A DNA stretch of 64,000 nt from Pseudomonas marvdashtae (GCF_014268655.2 NZ_JABWQX020000002.1:332501-396500), one strand, 5' to 3'. Positions 30,137-41,217 are shown, numbered from the stretch's first letter. Made by a program: numbers and translations. Notes: generated by a model from the sequence alone, not told the origin.

Positions 30137-31078
30137 TTAACGGAACATCGCACTGATCGATTCTTCGTTGCTGATGCGGCGAACCGCCTCGGCAACTACC
30201 GGTGCGATATCCAGTTGGCGGATACGCGCACAGGCTTGTGCTGCAGCGGACAGCGGGATGGTGTTGGTCACCACCAGCTCGTCCAGCACGGAATTTTCAA
30301 TATTTTCGATCGCTCGACCCGACAGCACAGGGTGTGTGCAGTAGGCAAAGACCTTGGCAGCGCCATGCTCTTTCAGGGCCTTGGCCGCGTGGCACAGGGT
30401 GCCGGCGGTATCGACCATGTCATCGACCAGAATACAGGTGCGCCCTTCGACATCGCCGATGATGTGCATCACTTCCGAGTGATTGGCCTTCTCGCGGCGT
30501 TTGTCGATGATACCCAGATCCACGCCCAGGGATTTGGCAACGGCCCGTGCACGCACGACGCCGCCGATATCCGGGGACACGATCATCAGGTTTTCGAAGC
30601 GCTGATCTTCAATGTCATCCACCAGTACCGGGGAGCCGTAGATGTTATCCACGGGAATATCGAAGAAGCCCTGGATCTGGTCAGCATGCAGATCAACCGT
30701 GAGGACACGATCGATGCCGACTACGGTCAGCATATCAGCCACGACTTTCGCGCTGATAGCCACACGTGCGGAACGCGGACGGCGATCCTGGCGGGCATAA
30801 CCAAAGTAAGGAATAACAGCAGTAATACGAGTAGCCGAGGAGCGGCGGAAGGCATCAGCCATCACGACGAGTTCCATCAGGTTATCGTTGGTCGGAGCGC
30901 AAGTCGGCTGAATAATGAAGACGTCTTTACCGCGAACGTTTTCATTGATCTCGGCAGTGATTTCGCCGTCGGAAAATTTACCGACAGAAATGTCACCGAG
31001 AGGGATATGCAGCTGACGTACTACACGCCGAGCCAGATCGGGGTTGGCGTTCCCCGTAAAGACCATCATCTTGGACAC
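30137..31078 (-). CDS. prs: Ribose-phosphate pyrophosphokinase (PRPP synthetase)
   Basis: Makes phosphoribosyl pyrophosphate from ribose 5-phosphate and ATP, feeding purine, pyrimidine, histidine, tryptophan and NAD synthesis. The protein is 313 aa, the usual length. Conserved blocks are the SDGEI site near residue 36, [21 protein letters not shown], the [12 protein letters not shown] divalent-ion region and the PRPP-binding [13 protein letters not shown]. The GTG at 31078 gives the standard N-terminus ([10 protein letters not shown]). tRNA-Gln and ispE lie upstream in the same direction. Confidence 0.96.
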   Translation of the reverse strand: MSKMMVFTGNANPDLARRVVRQLHIPLGDISVGKFSDGEITAEINENVRGKDVFIIQPTCAPTNDNLMELVVMADAFRRSSATRITAVIPYFGYARQDRRPRSARVAISAKVVADMLTVVGIDRVLTVDLHADQIQGFFDIPVDNIYGSPVLVDDIEDQRFENLMIVSPDIGGVVRARAVAKSLGVDLGIIDKRREKANHSEVMHIIGDVEGRTCILVDDMVDTAGTLCHAAKALKEHGAAKVFAYCTHPVLSGRAIENIENSVLDELVVTNTIPLSAAAQACARIRQLDIAPVVAEAVRRISNEESISAMFR

Positions 31079-31125
31079 GCGCAGTACCTGAAGGCTGAGG
31101 GTATACCTGGATGAGTATAGGAAAA

Positions 31126-31200
31126 TGGCAGGGGCGGCTGGATTCGAACCAACGCATGGCAGGATCAAAACCTGCTGCCTTACCGCTTGGCGACGCCCCT
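31126..31200 (-). tRNA. tRNA-Gln (TTG)
   Basis: The reverse strand folds as a 75-nt tRNA with acceptor arms AGGGGCG / CGCCCCT, anticodon loop TTTTGAT (anticodon TTG), T-arm GGTTCGAATCC and encoded CCA. The first pair is A-U, weak as expected for Gln recognition. It sits between ispE and prs. Confidence 0.97.
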
Positions 31201-31237
31201 GTATCTGTTGCTGCGAGTGCCCAGCACTCGTTTCCTT

Positions 31238-32089
31238 TTAGAGCAGACTTTGCAGCTTGCGATGCAACATCGAAACGTTGCTTCCTTTTGCTACAAACCC
31301 TGTAAGGGTCTCTGTCAGAAGGGCCGAGACTTTATCAGCTTCAGCTTTGCTTGGGAAGCCCCCAAACACACAACTTCCAGTTCCGGTGAGTTTTGCTTCG
31401 GTAAATTTACCTAACAAATTCAATGCGTTACGAACATCTGGATAACGCCTTGCTACCACCGGTAAGCAGTCATTTCGACTGTTTCCCTTGGGAACGGGGC
31501 GCACTTTAATGGGAGGAGTGTTACGTGTCAACAGCGGATCTGAAAAAATTTCTGCTGTACTTACAGATACTTGCGGCACCAGCACCAAGTACCAAGGTTC
31601 TTCGGGTTCGACCGGGGTGAGTTTTTCCCCGACGCCCTCGGCAAAAGCCGCGTGGCCATGGACGAAAACCGGCACGTCGGCCCCCAGCGTCAGGCCCAGG
31701 GCTGCCAGGCGATCCATGTCCCAGCCAAGCTGCCACAAGTGGTTTAACCCCAGCAGCGTGGTGGCCGCGTTCGAGCTGCCGCCACCGATGCCCCCGCCCA
31801 TGGGCAGGACTTTTTCAATCCAGATATCGATGCCCAATGAACAACCGGATTGCTCTTGGAGTTTTTTTGCCGCCCTGACGATCAGGTTGCTGTCATGGGG
31901 AACGCCATCGAATTCGGTGTGCAAGTGGATCACGCCGTCATCACGCACGGCATAGGTGATCTCGTCGCCGTAGTCCAGGAACTGGAAAATCGTCTGCAAC
32001 TCGTGATAGCCGTCCGGGCGGCGGCCGAGAATGTGCAGCATGAGGTTGAGCTTCGCCGGGGACGGCAGCGTCAGGCGTGTCTCACTCAT
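31238..32089 (-). CDS. ispE: 4-diphosphocytidyl-2-C-methyl-D-erythritol kinase
   Basis: GHMP-family kinase of 283 aa in the non-mevalonate (MEP) isoprenoid pathway. It phosphorylates CDP-methylerythritol. [21 protein letters not shown] at the N-terminus and the ATP-binding glycine-rich loop [17 protein letters not shown] (about residues 91-107) are diagnostic, as is [10 protein letters not shown]. The C-terminal motif [13 protein letters not shown] is also present. lolB lies 1 base upstream, so lolB and ispE are co-transcribed. Confidence 0.96.
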   Translation of the reverse strand: MSETRLTLPSPAKLNLMLHILGRRPDGYHELQTIFQFLDYGDEITYAVRDDGVIHLHTEFDGVPHDSNLIVRAAKKLQEQSGCSLGIDIWIEKVLPMGGGIGGGSSNAATTLLGLNHLWQLGWDMDRLAALGLTLGADVPVFVHGHAAFAEGVGEKLTPVEPEEPWYLVLVPQVSVSTAEIFSDPLLTRNTPPIKVRPVPKGNSRNDCLPVVARRYPDVRNALNLLGKFTEAKLTGTGSCVFGGFPSKAEADKVSALLTETLTGFVAKGSNVSMLHRKLQSLL

Positions 32090-32090
32090 G

Positions 32091-32708
32091 TCACTGCCCC
32101 AGCTTGCGCGGCTGCCATTGCTTGATGACCAGCGTGACGTCGAGGTTGCTGCCGTGCAGCTTGATGCGCTCGGGCAACCAATAGCCGTTCTGCTGGGTAT
32201 AGCTGAGGTATTCGATCTGCCAATCGTCCTGTTCCAGGTTGGACAGGCGGCTGTCGGCGTCGAGGGTCAGGCGACTTTTGCTGTCCGGCGCCGGGAGCCC
32301 GCGAACCCACCAGGTCAGGTGCGAAACCGGCAGTTTCCAGCCCAGCTGTTCCTCCAGTAGCGCTTCCGGGCTGGGCGCCTCATAGCGGCCCTGGTTGGCG
32401 ACTTCCAGCGAAACCTGGCCGGGCCGGCCGGTCAAGCGTGCCGCGCCACGACCCAGCGGGCCGGAGAGGCGAATGTCGTAGTAATCCTGGCGCTGCAGCC
32501 AGAACAAAGTACCGCTGCCCGAGTCTTTTGGCGCGCGGATGCCGATCTTGCCGTCGATCTGCCAGCCGTCGAGGCCGCTGAGTTGTTCTTTGTGTTCGCG
32601 CCACAGGGCTGGGTTGCCATGACCCTGGACGGATTCCCGAGCGCCGAAGCCCGCGCAACCGGCGAGCAGGGCGATGAAGCTGAAAACAATGAAATGGCGC
32701 AAGAACAT
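32091..32708 (-). CDS. lolB: Outer-membrane lipoprotein LolB
   Basis: Lipoprotein of 205 aa that receives lipoproteins from LolA and inserts them into the outer membrane. The signal peptide ends in lipobox LLAGC with Cys18. The mature sequence has the LolB features [24 protein letters not shown] and [10 protein letters not shown], and WWVRGLPAP near the middle. Between a TPR lipoprotein gene (4 bases upstream) and ispE, an arrangement common to Pseudomonas. Confidence 0.94.
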   Translation of the reverse strand: MFLRHFIVFSFIALLAGCAGFGARESVQGHGNPALWREHKEQLSGLDGWQIDGKIGIRAPKDSGSGTLFWLQRQDYYDIRLSGPLGRGAARLTGRPGQVSLEVANQGRYEAPSPEALLEEQLGWKLPVSHLTWWVRGLPAPDSKSRLTLDADSRLSNLEQDDWQIEYLSYTQQNGYWLPERIKLHGSNLDVTLVIKQWQPRKLGQ

Positions 32709-32712
32709 AATC

Positions 32713-34437
32713 TTAAAGAGTCTCTGATCCGGTCAGGCGTTTGATGGTGCTGCGCAAGATCTGGCTGTCGGGCTGTTCCTTGAGGAATCTGCTCCAGACC
32801 TGCCGGGCTTCGCGTTGTTTGCCGTTGGCCCACAGGACTTCGCCCAGGTGAGCGGCGACTTCCTGGTCGGGGAAGCGTTCCAGGGCCTGGCGCAACAGGC
32901 GCTCGGCTTCGTCGAGATTGCCCAGGCGGTAATTCACCCAGCCCAGGCTGTCGAGCACAGCCGGGTCCTCCGGATTGATCTGGTGGGCCTGTTCGATCAA
33001 TACCTTGGCTTCGTCGTAGCGGGTGGTGCGATCCGACAACGTGTAGCCGAGCGCGTTGAGGGCCATGGCGTTGTCGGGGTCCCGCTGGATGATCAGGCGC
33101 AGATCCTTTTCCATCTGGGCCAGGTCATTGCGTTTTTCCGCCAGCATGGCGCGGGTGTACAGCAGGTTCAGATCGTCCGGGTATTGCTTCAAGGCCTGCT
33201 GCAGCACGCTCCAGGCTTTGTCGCCCTGGTTGTTGGCCGCCAGGGTCTCGGCCTCGATCAGGTAAAGCTGGATGCCATAGTCTGGCTGCGTGTCGCGCTG
33301 GACGGCCAGGCGACTCTGGGCCTCGGCCGTCTTGCCATTGCCTATCAGGATGTCGGCCTGGCGCAATTGTGCAGGCAAATAGTCGTTGCCTGGGCCGACC
33401 AGCGCATACTCGATCAGTGCGCTCTCCGGATCGTTGCGTTCTTCGGCGATGCGACCCAGGTTCAAATGGGCCGAATCGACATGGCTTTCCCGGGCGATCA
33501 GGTCTTCCAGATAGCCCTTGGCTTCTTCCCAGGCCTTGGCTTCCAGGCAGACCAGCGCCAGGGAATAGCGCAGGTCGTCATCTTCGGGGTACTGCTGCAC
33601 CAGGCTGGAAAACTCGACCTTGGCATCGTCCATGCGGTTGTTTTCCACCAGCATGCGCGCGTAGGTGAGGCGCAGGCGCTTGTCATCCGGGTATTTCTTG
33701 ATGCTCTTTTCCAGCAGCGGGAGGGCTTCGTCGCCACGGTTCAGGCCTTGCAGAAGGCGCGCGCGCAGCAGGATAGGGGCCACTTCGCCTGCTTCCGGCG
33801 GATTGTCTTCCAACAGGGTGAGGGCGCCCTGGGTGTCGCCGTCCTGTTGCAGCAGCAGCGCTTTGCCGAAAATCAGCTGGCCGTTGTTCGGATGGCGCTG
33901 CAGCAAGCGATCGAAACTCTTCATGAGGCCGTTGCGGGTCTCCTGGTCGGTATCGGCCGCAGACAACGCAAGGAAGTCGAAATGGGTGTCACCCTTGCCC
34001 AGCAAGACTTTTTCCATATACATCATGGAATCGTCATAACGCCCGGCACGCGCCAGTTGCACGGCGGCGGCGCGTTGCGCTTCGAGATCGTCCGGGGCGT
34101 TCTTGGCCCAGATCAGCGCGGTATCCAGCGCCGGCTGGTCGGCGCCCAGGTATTCGGCAATGCGAAAGGCCCGCTCGGAGATGCCCGGATCCTGGGTGTT
34201 GATCGCCTGGGTGACGTAGTTGTCCAGCGCAATATCGAATCGATTGCGTTGGCCTGCCAGCTCGGCGCTCAACAGGCTGAAGATGGTTTCTTCGCTGAAC
34301 GAGCCGTAGACCTTTGGCTTTTCGGGGGCCGGGGTGCTGCCTTCGACCGGTGGCGTACCCTCCGTCGATACGGGGGCCATGGACTGGCAGCCGCTGAGGA
34401 AGGCAAAAGCGAGGAGCAACGCAAAAGATCTATTCAT
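32713..34437 (-). CDS. TPR-repeat lipoprotein
   Basis: Predicted lipoprotein of 574 aa. The N-terminal signal ([18 protein letters not shown]) ends in an SGC lipobox with Cys16 or near it, giving start ATG 34437 in place of 34494. The rest is a series of tetratricopeptide repeats, for example [34 protein letters not shown] and [24 protein letters not shown], which form a protein-interaction scaffold. Its place before lolB suggests an envelope role, but the partner is unknown. Divergent from hemA, with both promoters in the 181-base gap. Confidence 0.9.
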   Translation of the reverse strand: MNRSFALLLAFAFLSGCQSMAPVSTEGTPPVEGSTPAPEKPKVYGSFSEETIFSLLSAELAGQRNRFDIALDNYVTQAINTQDPGISERAFRIAEYLGADQPALDTALIWAKNAPDDLEAQRAAAVQLARAGRYDDSMMYMEKVLLGKGDTHFDFLALSAADTDQETRNGLMKSFDRLLQRHPNNGQLIFGKALLLQQDGDTQGALTLLEDNPPEAGEVAPILLRARLLQGLNRGDEALPLLEKSIKKYPDDKRLRLTYARMLVENNRMDDAKVEFSSLVQQYPEDDDLRYSLALVCLEAKAWEEAKGYLEDLIARESHVDSAHLNLGRIAEERNDPESALIEYALVGPGNDYLPAQLRQADILIGNGKTAEAQSRLAVQRDTQPDYGIQLYLIEAETLAANNQGDKAWSVLQQALKQYPDDLNLLYTRAMLAEKRNDLAQMEKDLRLIIQRDPDNAMALNALGYTLSDRTTRYDEAKVLIEQAHQINPEDPAVLDSLGWVNYRLGNLDEAERLLRQALERFPDQEVAAHLGEVLWANGKQREARQVWSRFLKEQPDSQILRSTIKRLTGSETL

Positions 34438-34618
34438 ATAGGAAGAGGACGACTTACCTGCGGTCGGATCATCATGACACAAGCCATCGGTCAAACATAA
34501 CCGAGTCTCGGCGGATGCTTTATAGGCACAGGTAATTGTGACAATAGCCGGTGGTGGTTGTTCTGAATCTGGCGAAGTAGGACAATTGCCGGCTTCACGT
34601 CACCATCAGCGACCTTGA

Positions 34619-35908
34619 ATGGCCTTCCTTGCACTTGGTATCAACCACAAGACTGCTTCAGTAGACGTCCGCGAGCGCGTGGCCTTTACGCCTGAGCAAC
34701 TGGTGGAGGCCCTGCAGCAACTCTGCCGACTCACCGACAGTCGCGAAGCTGCGATCCTTTCCACCTGCAATCGCAGCGAGCTTTATATAGAGCAGGATCA
34801 CGTTTCGGCCGAGTCAGTGTTGCGCTGGCTGGCTGAATACCATGATTTGAGCCTCGAAGAGCTGCGTGCCAGTGCTTATGTGCACGAAGACGATGCGGCC
34901 GTTCGTCACATGATGCGTGTCGCCTCCGGGCTCGATTCGTTGGTGCTGGGCGAGCCGCAGATTCTCGGCCAGATGAAGTCGGCCTACGCCGTGGCCCGCG
35001 AGGCCGGAACCGTCGGTCCGCTGCTGGGGCGACTGTTCCAGGCCACCTTCAACGCCGCCAAGCAAGTACGCACCGACACCGCTATCGGCGAAAACCCGGT
35101 GTCTGTGGCGTTTGCCGCCGTCAGCCTGGCGAAACAGATTTTCAGTGACTTGCAACGCAGCCAGGCGCTGCTGATTGGCGCCGGCGAGACCATCACCCTG
35201 GTCGCCCGCCATCTGCACGAGCTGGGCGTGAAGCGCATCGTTGTCGCCAACCGTACCTTGGAGCGCGCCAGTACCTTGGCCGAGCAGTTCGGTGCACACG
35301 CCGTGCTGCTGTCGGATATTCCGGCTGAGCTGGTGCACAGCGACATCGTCATCAGTTCCACCGCCAGCCAATTGCCGATCCTGGGCAAGGGCGCGGTGGA
35401 AAGCGCCTTGAAGCTGCGCAAGCACAAGCCGATCTTCATGGTCGACATTGCGGTTCCCCGTGACATCGAGCCCGAAGTTGGCGAACTGGACGACGTTTAT
35501 CTCTACAGCGTCGACGATTTGCATGAAGTCGTCGCCGAAAACCTGAAGAGCCGGCAAGGCGCGGCGCAGGCGGCGGAGGAAATGATCACCGTCGGCGCCG
35601 ACGATTTCATGGTGCGCCTGCGCGAACTGGCGGCGGTGGACGTGCTCAAGGCGTATCGTCAGCAAGGCGAACGCCTGCGCGACGAAGAATTGCAAAAAGC
35701 CCAGCGCCTGCTCGCCAATGGCGGCAGCGCCGAAGAAGTGCTGGTGCAGCTGGCGCGCGGCCTGACCAACAAATTGCTCCACGCCCCCAGTGTCCAGCTC
35801 AAGAAGCTGACCGCCGAAGGCCGCCTCGATGCGCTGGCCATGGCCCAGGAACTTTTCGCTCTCGGTGAAGCTTCACCGGATAGCTTTTCGGATAAAAAAA
35901 CGCAATGA
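34619..35908 (+). CDS. hemA: Glutamyl-tRNA reductase
   Basis: First committed enzyme of the C5 route to heme (429 aa): it reduces glutamyl-tRNA to glutamate-1-semialdehyde with NADPH. The catalytic Cys is in STCNRSELY (about residue 50). [14 protein letters not shown], the Rossmann region [16 protein letters not shown], and the C-terminal dimerisation helices are all present. The stop overlaps the prfA start (ATGA), so hemA, prfA and prmC form one operon as in E. coli. No strong Shine-Dalgarno sequence precedes the ATG. Confidence 0.97.
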   Translation: MAFLALGINHKTASVDVRERVAFTPEQLVEALQQLCRLTDSREAAILSTCNRSELYIEQDHVSAESVLRWLAEYHDLSLEELRASAYVHEDDAAVRHMMRVASGLDSLVLGEPQILGQMKSAYAVAREAGTVGPLLGRLFQATFNAAKQVRTDTAIGENPVSVAFAAVSLAKQIFSDLQRSQALLIGAGETITLVARHLHELGVKRIVVANRTLERASTLAEQFGAHAVLLSDIPAELVHSDIVISSTASQLPILGKGAVESALKLRKHKPIFMVDIAVPRDIEPEVGELDDVYLYSVDDLHEVVAENLKSRQGAAQAAEEMITVGADDFMVRLRELAAVDVLKAYRQQGERLRDEELQKAQRLLANGGSAEEVLVQLARGLTNKLLHAPSVQLKKLTAEGRLDALAMAQELFALGEASPDSFSDKKTQ

Positions 35909-36987
35909 AAGCGTCACTGCTCAATAAGCTGGACATTCTCCAGGACCGTTTCGAGGAACTGACCGCCTTGCTGGGCGATGGCGAAGTCATTTCCGACCAG
36001 AACAAGTTCCGCACCTACTCCAAGGAGTACGCGGAGGTCGAGCCGATTGTCGCGACCTATAAACAGTTGCTGAAGGTGCAAGGCGACCTTGAGGGCGCCC
36101 AGGCGCTGCTCAAGGACAGCGATCCGGACATGCGTGAAATGGCGGTCGAGGAAGTGCGCGAAGCCAAGGATCGGTTGGTCGAGCTGGAAAGCGAACTGCA
36201 ACGCATGCTGCTGCCCAAGGATCCGAACGACGGGCGCAACGTGTTTCTCGAGATCCGCGCCGGTACCGGCGGCGACGAGGCGGCGATTTTTTCCGGCGAC
36301 CTGTTTCGCATGTACTCGCGCTACGCCGAACGCCGCGGCTGGCGGGTGGAAATCCTCTCGGAAAACGAAGGCGAACACGGCGGCTATAAAGAAGTCATCG
36401 CCCGGGTCGAAGGCGACAACGTCTATGGCAAGCTGAAGTTCGAGTCCGGCGCCCACCGCGTGCAACGTGTGCCGGCCACCGAATCCCAGGGCCGTATCCA
36501 TACGTCGGCCTGCACCGTGGCGGTATTGCCCGAGCCGGACGAGCAGGAAGCCATCGAAATCAACCCGGCGGACCTGCGGGTCGATACCTACCGTTCTTCC
36601 GGAGCGGGCGGCCAGCACGTCAACAAGACCGATTCGGCGATCCGCATCACCCACTTGCCCTCGGGCATCGTGGTGGAGTGCCAGGAAGAACGTTCCCAGC
36701 ACAAGAACCGCGCACGCGCCATGGCCTGGTTGTCGGCCAAGCTCAACGATCAGCAGACCAGCGCCGCCGCCAACGCCATCGCCAGCGAGCGCAAACTGCT
36801 GGTGGGCTCGGGCGACCGCTCCGAGCGGATCCGCACTTACAACTTTGCCCAGGGCCGGGTCACTGACCATCGCGTCAACCTGACCTTGTACTCCCTCGAC
36901 GAAATTCTTGCCGGTGGTGTCGACGCCGTCATCGAGCCTCTGCTCGCTGAATACCAGGCCGACCAACTGGCCGCGATTGGCGAGTAA
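35905..36987 (+). CDS. prfA: Peptide chain release factor 1
   Basis: Release factor (360 aa) for UAA and UAG stop codons. The stop-codon recognition tripeptide is PAT in [15 protein letters not shown] (about residue 185). The GGQ catalytic loop is [16 protein letters not shown] (about 225-240), whose Gln is methylated by the product of the next gene. The N-terminal helical domain is complete. Starts within the hemA stop codon and is followed after 14 bases by prmC. Confidence 0.98.
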   Translation: MKASLLNKLDILQDRFEELTALLGDGEVISDQNKFRTYSKEYAEVEPIVATYKQLLKVQGDLEGAQALLKDSDPDMREMAVEEVREAKDRLVELESELQRMLLPKDPNDGRNVFLEIRAGTGGDEAAIFSGDLFRMYSRYAERRGWRVEILSENEGEHGGYKEVIARVEGDNVYGKLKFESGAHRVQRVPATESQGRIHTSACTVAVLPEPDEQEAIEINPADLRVDTYRSSGAGGQHVNKTDSAIRITHLPSGIVVECQEERSQHKNRARAMAWLSAKLNDQQTSAAANAIASERKLLVGSGDRSERIRTYNFAQGRVTDHRVNLTLYSLDEILAGGVDAVIEPLLAEYQADQLAAIGE

Positions 36988-37001
36988 GCACAGGTGAATA
37001 A

Positions 37002-37832
37002 ATGACCATCATCGCCAGTTTGCTACGCGCCGCCGAATTACCGGACTCGCCCACGTCACGCCTGGACGCCGAGTTGCTGCTGGCCGCTGCGCTGGGCAAG
37101 TCCCGCAGCTTCCTGCACACCTGGCCCGAGCGGATCGTGCCGAGCGAGGCGGCGCTGCTGTTTTCCGAATACTTGCGCCGCCGTCGTTCCGGCGAGCCGG
37201 TGGCCTACATCCTCGGACAACAGGGCTTCTGGAAGCTCGATCTGGAAGTGGCGCCCCATACGCTGATCCCGCGTCCCGACACTGAACTGCTGGTGGAAAC
37301 CGCGTTGGCCTTGTTGCCCGCGACACCGGCCCGGGTCCTGGACCTGGGCACCGGCAGCGGCGCGATTGCCCTGGCACTGGCCAGCGAGCGTCCGACCTGG
37401 AAGGTCACGGCGGTCGATCGCATGCTGGAAGCCGTGGCCCTGGCCGAACGCAATCGCCAGCGCCTGGGCTTGCGTAATGTCACGGTGCTGAGCAGTCACT
37501 GGTTCAGTGCACTGGACGGCGAACGGTTCGAACTGATCATCAGCAATCCGCCGTACATCGCCGCCAGCGATCCGCACCTGGCCGAAGGCGACGTGCGTTT
37601 CGAGCCGGCCAGTGCGCTGGTGGCGGGACCGGACGGCCTTGACGACTTGCGCGCAATCATTGCCCAGGCCCCCCAGCACCTAGAAGCGGATGGCTGGTTG
37701 ATGCTCGAGCACGGTTATGATCAAGCCGACGCGGTGCGTGGGCTGCTGCAGGATCAGGGATTTGTCGAAGTCCATAGCCGCAAGGACCTGGGCAATCACG
37801 AGCGCATCAGCCTGGGACGCCTGCCGTGCTGA
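37002..37832 (+). CDS. prmC: Release factor glutamine methyltransferase PrmC
   Basis: S-adenosylmethionine-dependent methyltransferase (276 aa) that methylates the Gln of the GGQ loop in release factors RF1 and RF2. A SAM-binding site DLGTGSGAIALALA (about residues 113-126), the NPPYIA catalytic motif (about 180-185), and the preceding LIPRPDTELLVE stretch are clear. Length is standard. Overlaps moeB by 7 bases. HemA-PrfA-PrmC co-expression ensures that RF1 is modified. Confidence 0.96.
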   Translation: MTIIASLLRAAELPDSPTSRLDAELLLAAALGKSRSFLHTWPERIVPSEAALLFSEYLRRRRSGEPVAYILGQQGFWKLDLEVAPHTLIPRPDTELLVETALALLPATPARVLDLGTGSGAIALALASERPTWKVTAVDRMLEAVALAERNRQRLGLRNVTVLSSHWFSALDGERFELIISNPPYIAASDPHLAEGDVRFEPASALVAGPDGLDDLRAIIAQAPQHLEADGWLMLEHGYDQADAVRGLLQDQGFVEVHSRKDLGNHERISLGRLPC

Positions 37833-38581
37833 ATGATCAAGAGCTGCTGCGCTACAGTCGACAGATCCTGTTGCAGCACGTCGACATCGATGGACAACTG
37901 CGTCTCAAGCAGGGCCGCGTATTGATCATCGGCCTGGGTGGCCTGGGCGCCCCGGTGGCGTTGTACCTGGCCGCCGCAGGCGTCGGCGAGTTGCACCTGG
38001 CGGACTTCGACACGGTCGACCTGACCAATCTCCAGCGGCAGATCATCCATGACACCGATAGCGTCGGCATGACCAAGGTCGATTCGGCGGTTCGACGCCT
38101 GACTGCGATCAATCCTGAGGTTCGACTGGTTCCGCATCCGGCGGCAATGGATGAAGATTCCCTGAAAAGTGCAGTGTCGGCAGTGGATGTGGTGCTGGAC
38201 TGTTCCGACAATTTTTCCACCCGCGAAGCGGTGAACGCAGCCTGTGTCGCCGCAGGCAAACCCCTGGTGAGCGGCGCGGCGATCCGCCTGGAGGGTCAGC
38301 TGTCGGTATTCGACCCGCGTCGTCCCGAAAGTCCTTGTTATCACTGCCTCTATGGGCATGGCAGCGAAGCCGAACTGACCTGCAGCGAAGCCGGGGTGCT
38401 TGGCCCGCTGGTGGGGCTGGTGGGCAGTCTGCAGGCGCTCGAAGCCTTGAAACTGTTGGCGGGGTTCGGCGAGCCGCTGGTGGGGCGCTTGCTGCTGATC
38501 GATGCGCTGGGCACGCGCTTCCGCGAATTGCGAGTCAAACGCGATCCGGGTTGCAGCGTCTGCGGTAGCCGACATGAGTGA
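37826..38581 (+). CDS. moeB: Molybdopterin-synthase adenylyltransferase MoeB
   Basis: E1-like enzyme (251 aa) that adenylates the C-terminus of MoaD (and possibly ThiS) for sulfur transfer. The nucleotide-binding loop is [19 protein letters not shown] (about residues 34-52). [16 protein letters not shown] is present (residues 60-75). The C-terminal CYHC and CSVC pairs bind zinc. ATP-binding Arg and Asp residues (NLQRQ, DCSDN) are conserved. Start is GTG, overlapping the prmC stop; the stop overlaps the murI start by 8 bases. Confidence 0.94.
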   Translation: MLNDQELLRYSRQILLQHVDIDGQLRLKQGRVLIIGLGGLGAPVALYLAAAGVGELHLADFDTVDLTNLQRQIIHDTDSVGMTKVDSAVRRLTAINPEVRLVPHPAAMDEDSLKSAVSAVDVVLDCSDNFSTREAVNAACVAAGKPLVSGAAIRLEGQLSVFDPRRPESPCYHCLYGHGSEAELTCSEAGVLGPLVGLVGSLQALEALKLLAGFGEPLVGRLLLIDALGTRFRELRVKRDPGCSVCGSRHE

Positions 38582-39365
38582 AGCACCGGTCGGTGTGTTC
38601 GATTCGGGCGTCGGCGGACTGTCGGTGCTGGGAGAAATCCGTCGGCTGCTGCCCAATGAGTCCCTGCTGTACGTTGCCGACTGCGGGCATATTCCCTACG
38701 GGGAAAAAAGCCCGGAATTTATCCGGCAGCGATGCGCGATCATTGCCGATTTTCTTCGGCGTGAGGGGGCCAAGGCGCTTGTAGTGGCGTGCAACACCGC
38801 AACCGTCGCCGGGGTCGCTGACTTGCGGCGCGATTATCCCGATTGGCCCATCGTCGGTATGGAGCCGGCGGTCAAGCCGGCTGCCGCCGCCACGCGAAGC
38901 GGCATCGTCGGTGTGCTGGCGACGACAGGCACCCTGCAGAGCGCCAAATTCGCCGCGCTACTGGACCGGTTCGCCTCGGACGTGCGCGTGATCACGCAGC
39001 CCTGCCCGGGGCTGGTGGAGTTGATCGAGGCGGGCGACTTGCACAATCCGGCCTTGCACCAACTGCTGCTAGGCTACGTCACGCCGCTGTTGGCGGCCGG
39101 CTGCGACACATTGATCCTCGGCTGTACGCACTATCCCTTCCTCAAGCCGCTGCTCAGGCAGATGGTTCCGGAGTCTGTCATTCTGATCGACACTGGCGCC
39201 GCAGTGGCTCGTCAACTTCAGCGGCTACTGGCTGAACGAGCGCTTTCGGCAGACGGGCCTGCCAGCGAAACCCAGTTCTGGACCAGCGCTGATCCGATAC
39301 ATTTAAGAAAAATCCTACCGGTGCTATGGAATTCGTCTGACATTGTGCGAAGCTTCGGTCTGTAA
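38574..39365 (+). CDS. murI: Glutamate racemase
   Basis: Converts L- to D-glutamate for peptidoglycan (263 aa). The two catalytic cysteines are in VACNTATVA (about residue 71) and [11 protein letters not shown] (about residue 184). [11 protein letters not shown] opens the protein and GHIPYGEKS is conserved. The start ATG at 38574 overlaps the moeB stop. A frame continuing upstream to 38502 lies within moeB and is ignored. Last gene of the hemA operon; no clear terminator follows. Confidence 0.96.
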   Translation: MSEAPVGVFDSGVGGLSVLGEIRRLLPNESLLYVADCGHIPYGEKSPEFIRQRCAIIADFLRREGAKALVVACNTATVAGVADLRRDYPDWPIVGMEPAVKPAAAATRSGIVGVLATTGTLQSAKFAALLDRFASDVRVITQPCPGLVELIEAGDLHNPALHQLLLGYVTPLLAAGCDTLILGCTHYPFLKPLLRQMVPESVILIDTGAAVARQLQRLLAERALSADGPASETQFWTSADPIHLRKILPVLWNSSDIVRSFGL

Positions 39366-39480
39366 AAAAATCGTGAAAATTGTGTAAATCCTGCTGAACT
39401 TCTGATTTGGCGCGGATTTCTATAGCTGTGTCTGTTTGTAAGAAAAAACTAACTAAGTCTGTCGGAAAAGGATGTTTCTA

Positions 39481-39999
39481 ATGAAGCGCTTATTCTGCTT
39501 TGCCGCGTTTGCGGCTGCATTGCTGGGGCACACTTATACCGCGCAGGCGGCGGGTGTGGAGTTCGGGGTTGGCCAGACCGGCGACTCGACCATGACTTAT
39601 CGACTGGGCATGCAATTCGACTGGGATAAAAGCTGGCTGCAGAGCGACGTTGGTCGCCTGACTGGTTACTGGAGCGGGGCCTACACCTATTGGGAGGGTG
39701 ATGAGACCTCCAGCAATCACAGTTTGTCGTTCTCGCCTGTCCTTGTGTATGAGTTCGCTGGCCAGAACGTCAAACCCTACATCGAGGCGGGTGTAGGTGT
39801 TGCGTTGTTTGAAAACACCGAAGTGGAATCCAACAAACTCGGCACGGCGTTCCAGTTCGAAGACCGAATCGGTTTCGGCCTGCGCTTCAAGGGTGGACAT
39901 GAAGTTGGCATCCGCGCCACTCACTACTCCAACGCCGGCATCAAGTCGACCAATGACGGTGTGGAAAGCTACGCGCTGCACTACACAATGCCGCTGTAA
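39481..39999 (+). CDS. pagL: Lipid A 3-O-deacylase PagL
   Basis: Outer-membrane beta-barrel enzyme (172 aa) that removes the 3-linked acyl chain from lipid A, remodelling LPS. A signal peptide (about 23 residues ending AQA) precedes AGVEFGVGQTGDSTMTYRLG. The active-site His and Ser are in RATHYSNAGI, and the Glu is probably in DGVESYALHY. The C-terminus ends in an aromatic-rich strand. The ATG at 39481 is preferred to 39472 (MFLMKRL) because GGAT lies upstream at a good distance. In P. aeruginosa pagL also lies next to murI and phr. The 115-base upstream region must hold its promoter; a PhoP box was not recognised. Confidence 0.9.
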   Translation: MKRLFCFAAFAAALLGHTYTAQAAGVEFGVGQTGDSTMTYRLGMQFDWDKSWLQSDVGRLTGYWSGAYTYWEGDETSSNHSLSFSPVLVYEFAGQNVKPYIEAGVGVALFENTEVESNKLGTAFQFEDRIGFGLRFKGGHEVGIRATHYSNAGIKSTNDGVESYALHYTMPL

Positions 40000-40043
40000 C
40001 ACTCGAAATAATGGGAGCGAGCAGTCGCTCCCATTATGGATGC

Positions 40044-40349
40044 CTAGCGATACGCCGTCGCAATCCCCAAGCGTTCTTCGATGCATTCCGGCGCGCCCAT
40101 TTCGAACTCCCGGCAGATCAGCGGGCGCTTTTCGTAGATCGTGCACATCATGCTGTCGCGATCCAGCGCCGCGCACCAGCCGTCGTCAAGCCTCAACATG
40201 ACTTCCCCGCCCCAGTCGTCGGTATCGATAAAGCGCTCCGGAACGCCAGTATCGGTGATCAGCAGCACTTCAAGCTGGCAGCAGCAGGCCGCGCATGTCG
40301 AACACGTAACGACCGGCGCGGGAAGCTCAACAAGGGGAATGGTTTTCAT
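40044..40349 (-). CDS. YkgJ-family cysteine cluster protein
   Basis: Small protein of 101 aa with the YkgJ/zinc- or iron-chelating cysteine pattern: TCSTCAACCCQLE near the N-terminus and CTIYEKRPLICREF towards the end, plus Cys near residues 59 and 88. It probably coordinates a metal cluster. No known enzymatic reaction is assigned to the family. Convergent with pagL and separated from the following SDR gene by 28 bases in the same direction, so the two may be co-transcribed. Confidence 0.85.
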   Translation of the reverse strand: MKTIPLVELPAPVVTCSTCAACCCQLEVLLITDTGVPERFIDTDDWGGEVMLRLDDGWCAALDRDSMMCTIYEKRPLICREFEMGAPECIEERLGIATAYR

Positions 40350-40377
40350 GGTGCGCAGTGTAAGGCAACCGGACGGC

Positions 40378-41133
40378 TCAAGGTTGGCCCTTGATCGGGT
40401 ACCCGTCTCTCGCCCTGTCTGAAACCGTGTCTGTCTGGCCTGCCTCCGTCGATGTAGGCAACGGCCAGAGATTCGTCATGGCGGCGGCGGGGAACGCCAG
40501 TTCCTGAGGATGGTCGCTCAGTCGGGTCAATATGTGGTTCGCTGCTGTTTCGACTGACCAATGAACCGGGGCGACGAAACAATCATCGAGGTTTGGCGAC
40601 GGGATGTCGAAGGCGGGGTGCACCAACGTCACATCGATACCGTCACCCGCCAAGTCGACGCGAGCCGACTCGAACAGATAGCGCATCCCGTTGCCACCGG
40701 CCTCGATGCGCGATGGAGGCAAATGAGTGAGGGGGCTGGTAATGCCCACCAGATGAGGCGTCGTTCCGGCGCGCAGCAACGGCAAGGCCGCGTCGATACA
40801 CAAGCTGGCCACCAACAGGTTGCTGCGCACGATGTGTTCGATGACCGTGTGGTCCACCAACTGTTCAGGAACATATTCAGCGGTACCGGCATTGATGATG
40901 ACGGTGTCCAACGCGCCCCACTGCTGGGTAATCTGCTGACAGGTTTCCCGGACAGTCTGGCTGTCGGTCAGATTGCCGGGCACCGCCAGTACCTGTCCTG
41001 GGTAACGCTCGGAAAGGGCCTGGCAGGATTGGAGCGCACTGATGGCCAACCGTGCGCCGCTTTTAAGCAACGCCTCGGCCAGCGATTCGCCCAAGCCGTT
41101 ACCTGCACCGGTCAGCCAATACCTTCGCCCCAT
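40378..41133 (-). CDS. Short-chain dehydrogenase/reductase (atypical active site)
   Basis: Rossmann-fold SDR protein of 251 aa. The cofactor loop TGAGNGLG (residues 8-15) and the IINAG motif are intact. The catalytic Tyr appears in MRYLFESARVDLAG, but at the usual Lys of YxxxK there is Ser. A Ser in GITSPLTH could be the catalytic Ser. The protein may therefore bind NAD(P) without ordinary SDR chemistry. The ATG at 41133 has a purine-rich GGGGAAG upstream; 41145 is possible. Downstream of phrB on the same strand, after a stem at 41192-41217. Confidence 0.82.
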   Translation of the reverse strand: MGRRYWLTGAGNGLGESLAEALLKSGARLAISALQSCQALSERYPGQVLAVPGNLTDSQTVRETCQQITQQWGALDTVIINAGTAEYVPEQLVDHTVIEHIVRSNLLVASLCIDAALPLLRAGTTPHLVGITSPLTHLPPSRIEAGGNGMRYLFESARVDLAGDGIDVTLVHPAFDIPSPNLDDCFVAPVHWSVETAANHILTRLSDHPQELAFPAAAMTNLWPLPTSTEAGQTDTVSDRARDGYPIKGQP

Positions 41134-41191
41134 TTTCTTCCCCATCCCATTGCGCGCGAGCGCTCTAACACGCCGCCTGCATGATAAAGAC

Positions 41192-41217
41192 CCCGATATT
41201 AATTGGACTATATCGGG
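41192..41217 (-). terminator. Stem-loop after phrB
   Basis: CCCGATAT and ATATCGGG pair around TAATTGGACT. On the minus strand a weak T-rich stretch follows. It is a plausible but imperfect terminator for the rudS-litR-phrB operon. Confidence 0.45.

Noticed and set aside
32815..34500. A 561-codon plus-strand frame opposite the TPR lipoprotein gene
   Set aside because: Shadow of the TPR gene; the minus-strand frame has a lipobox and repeats.
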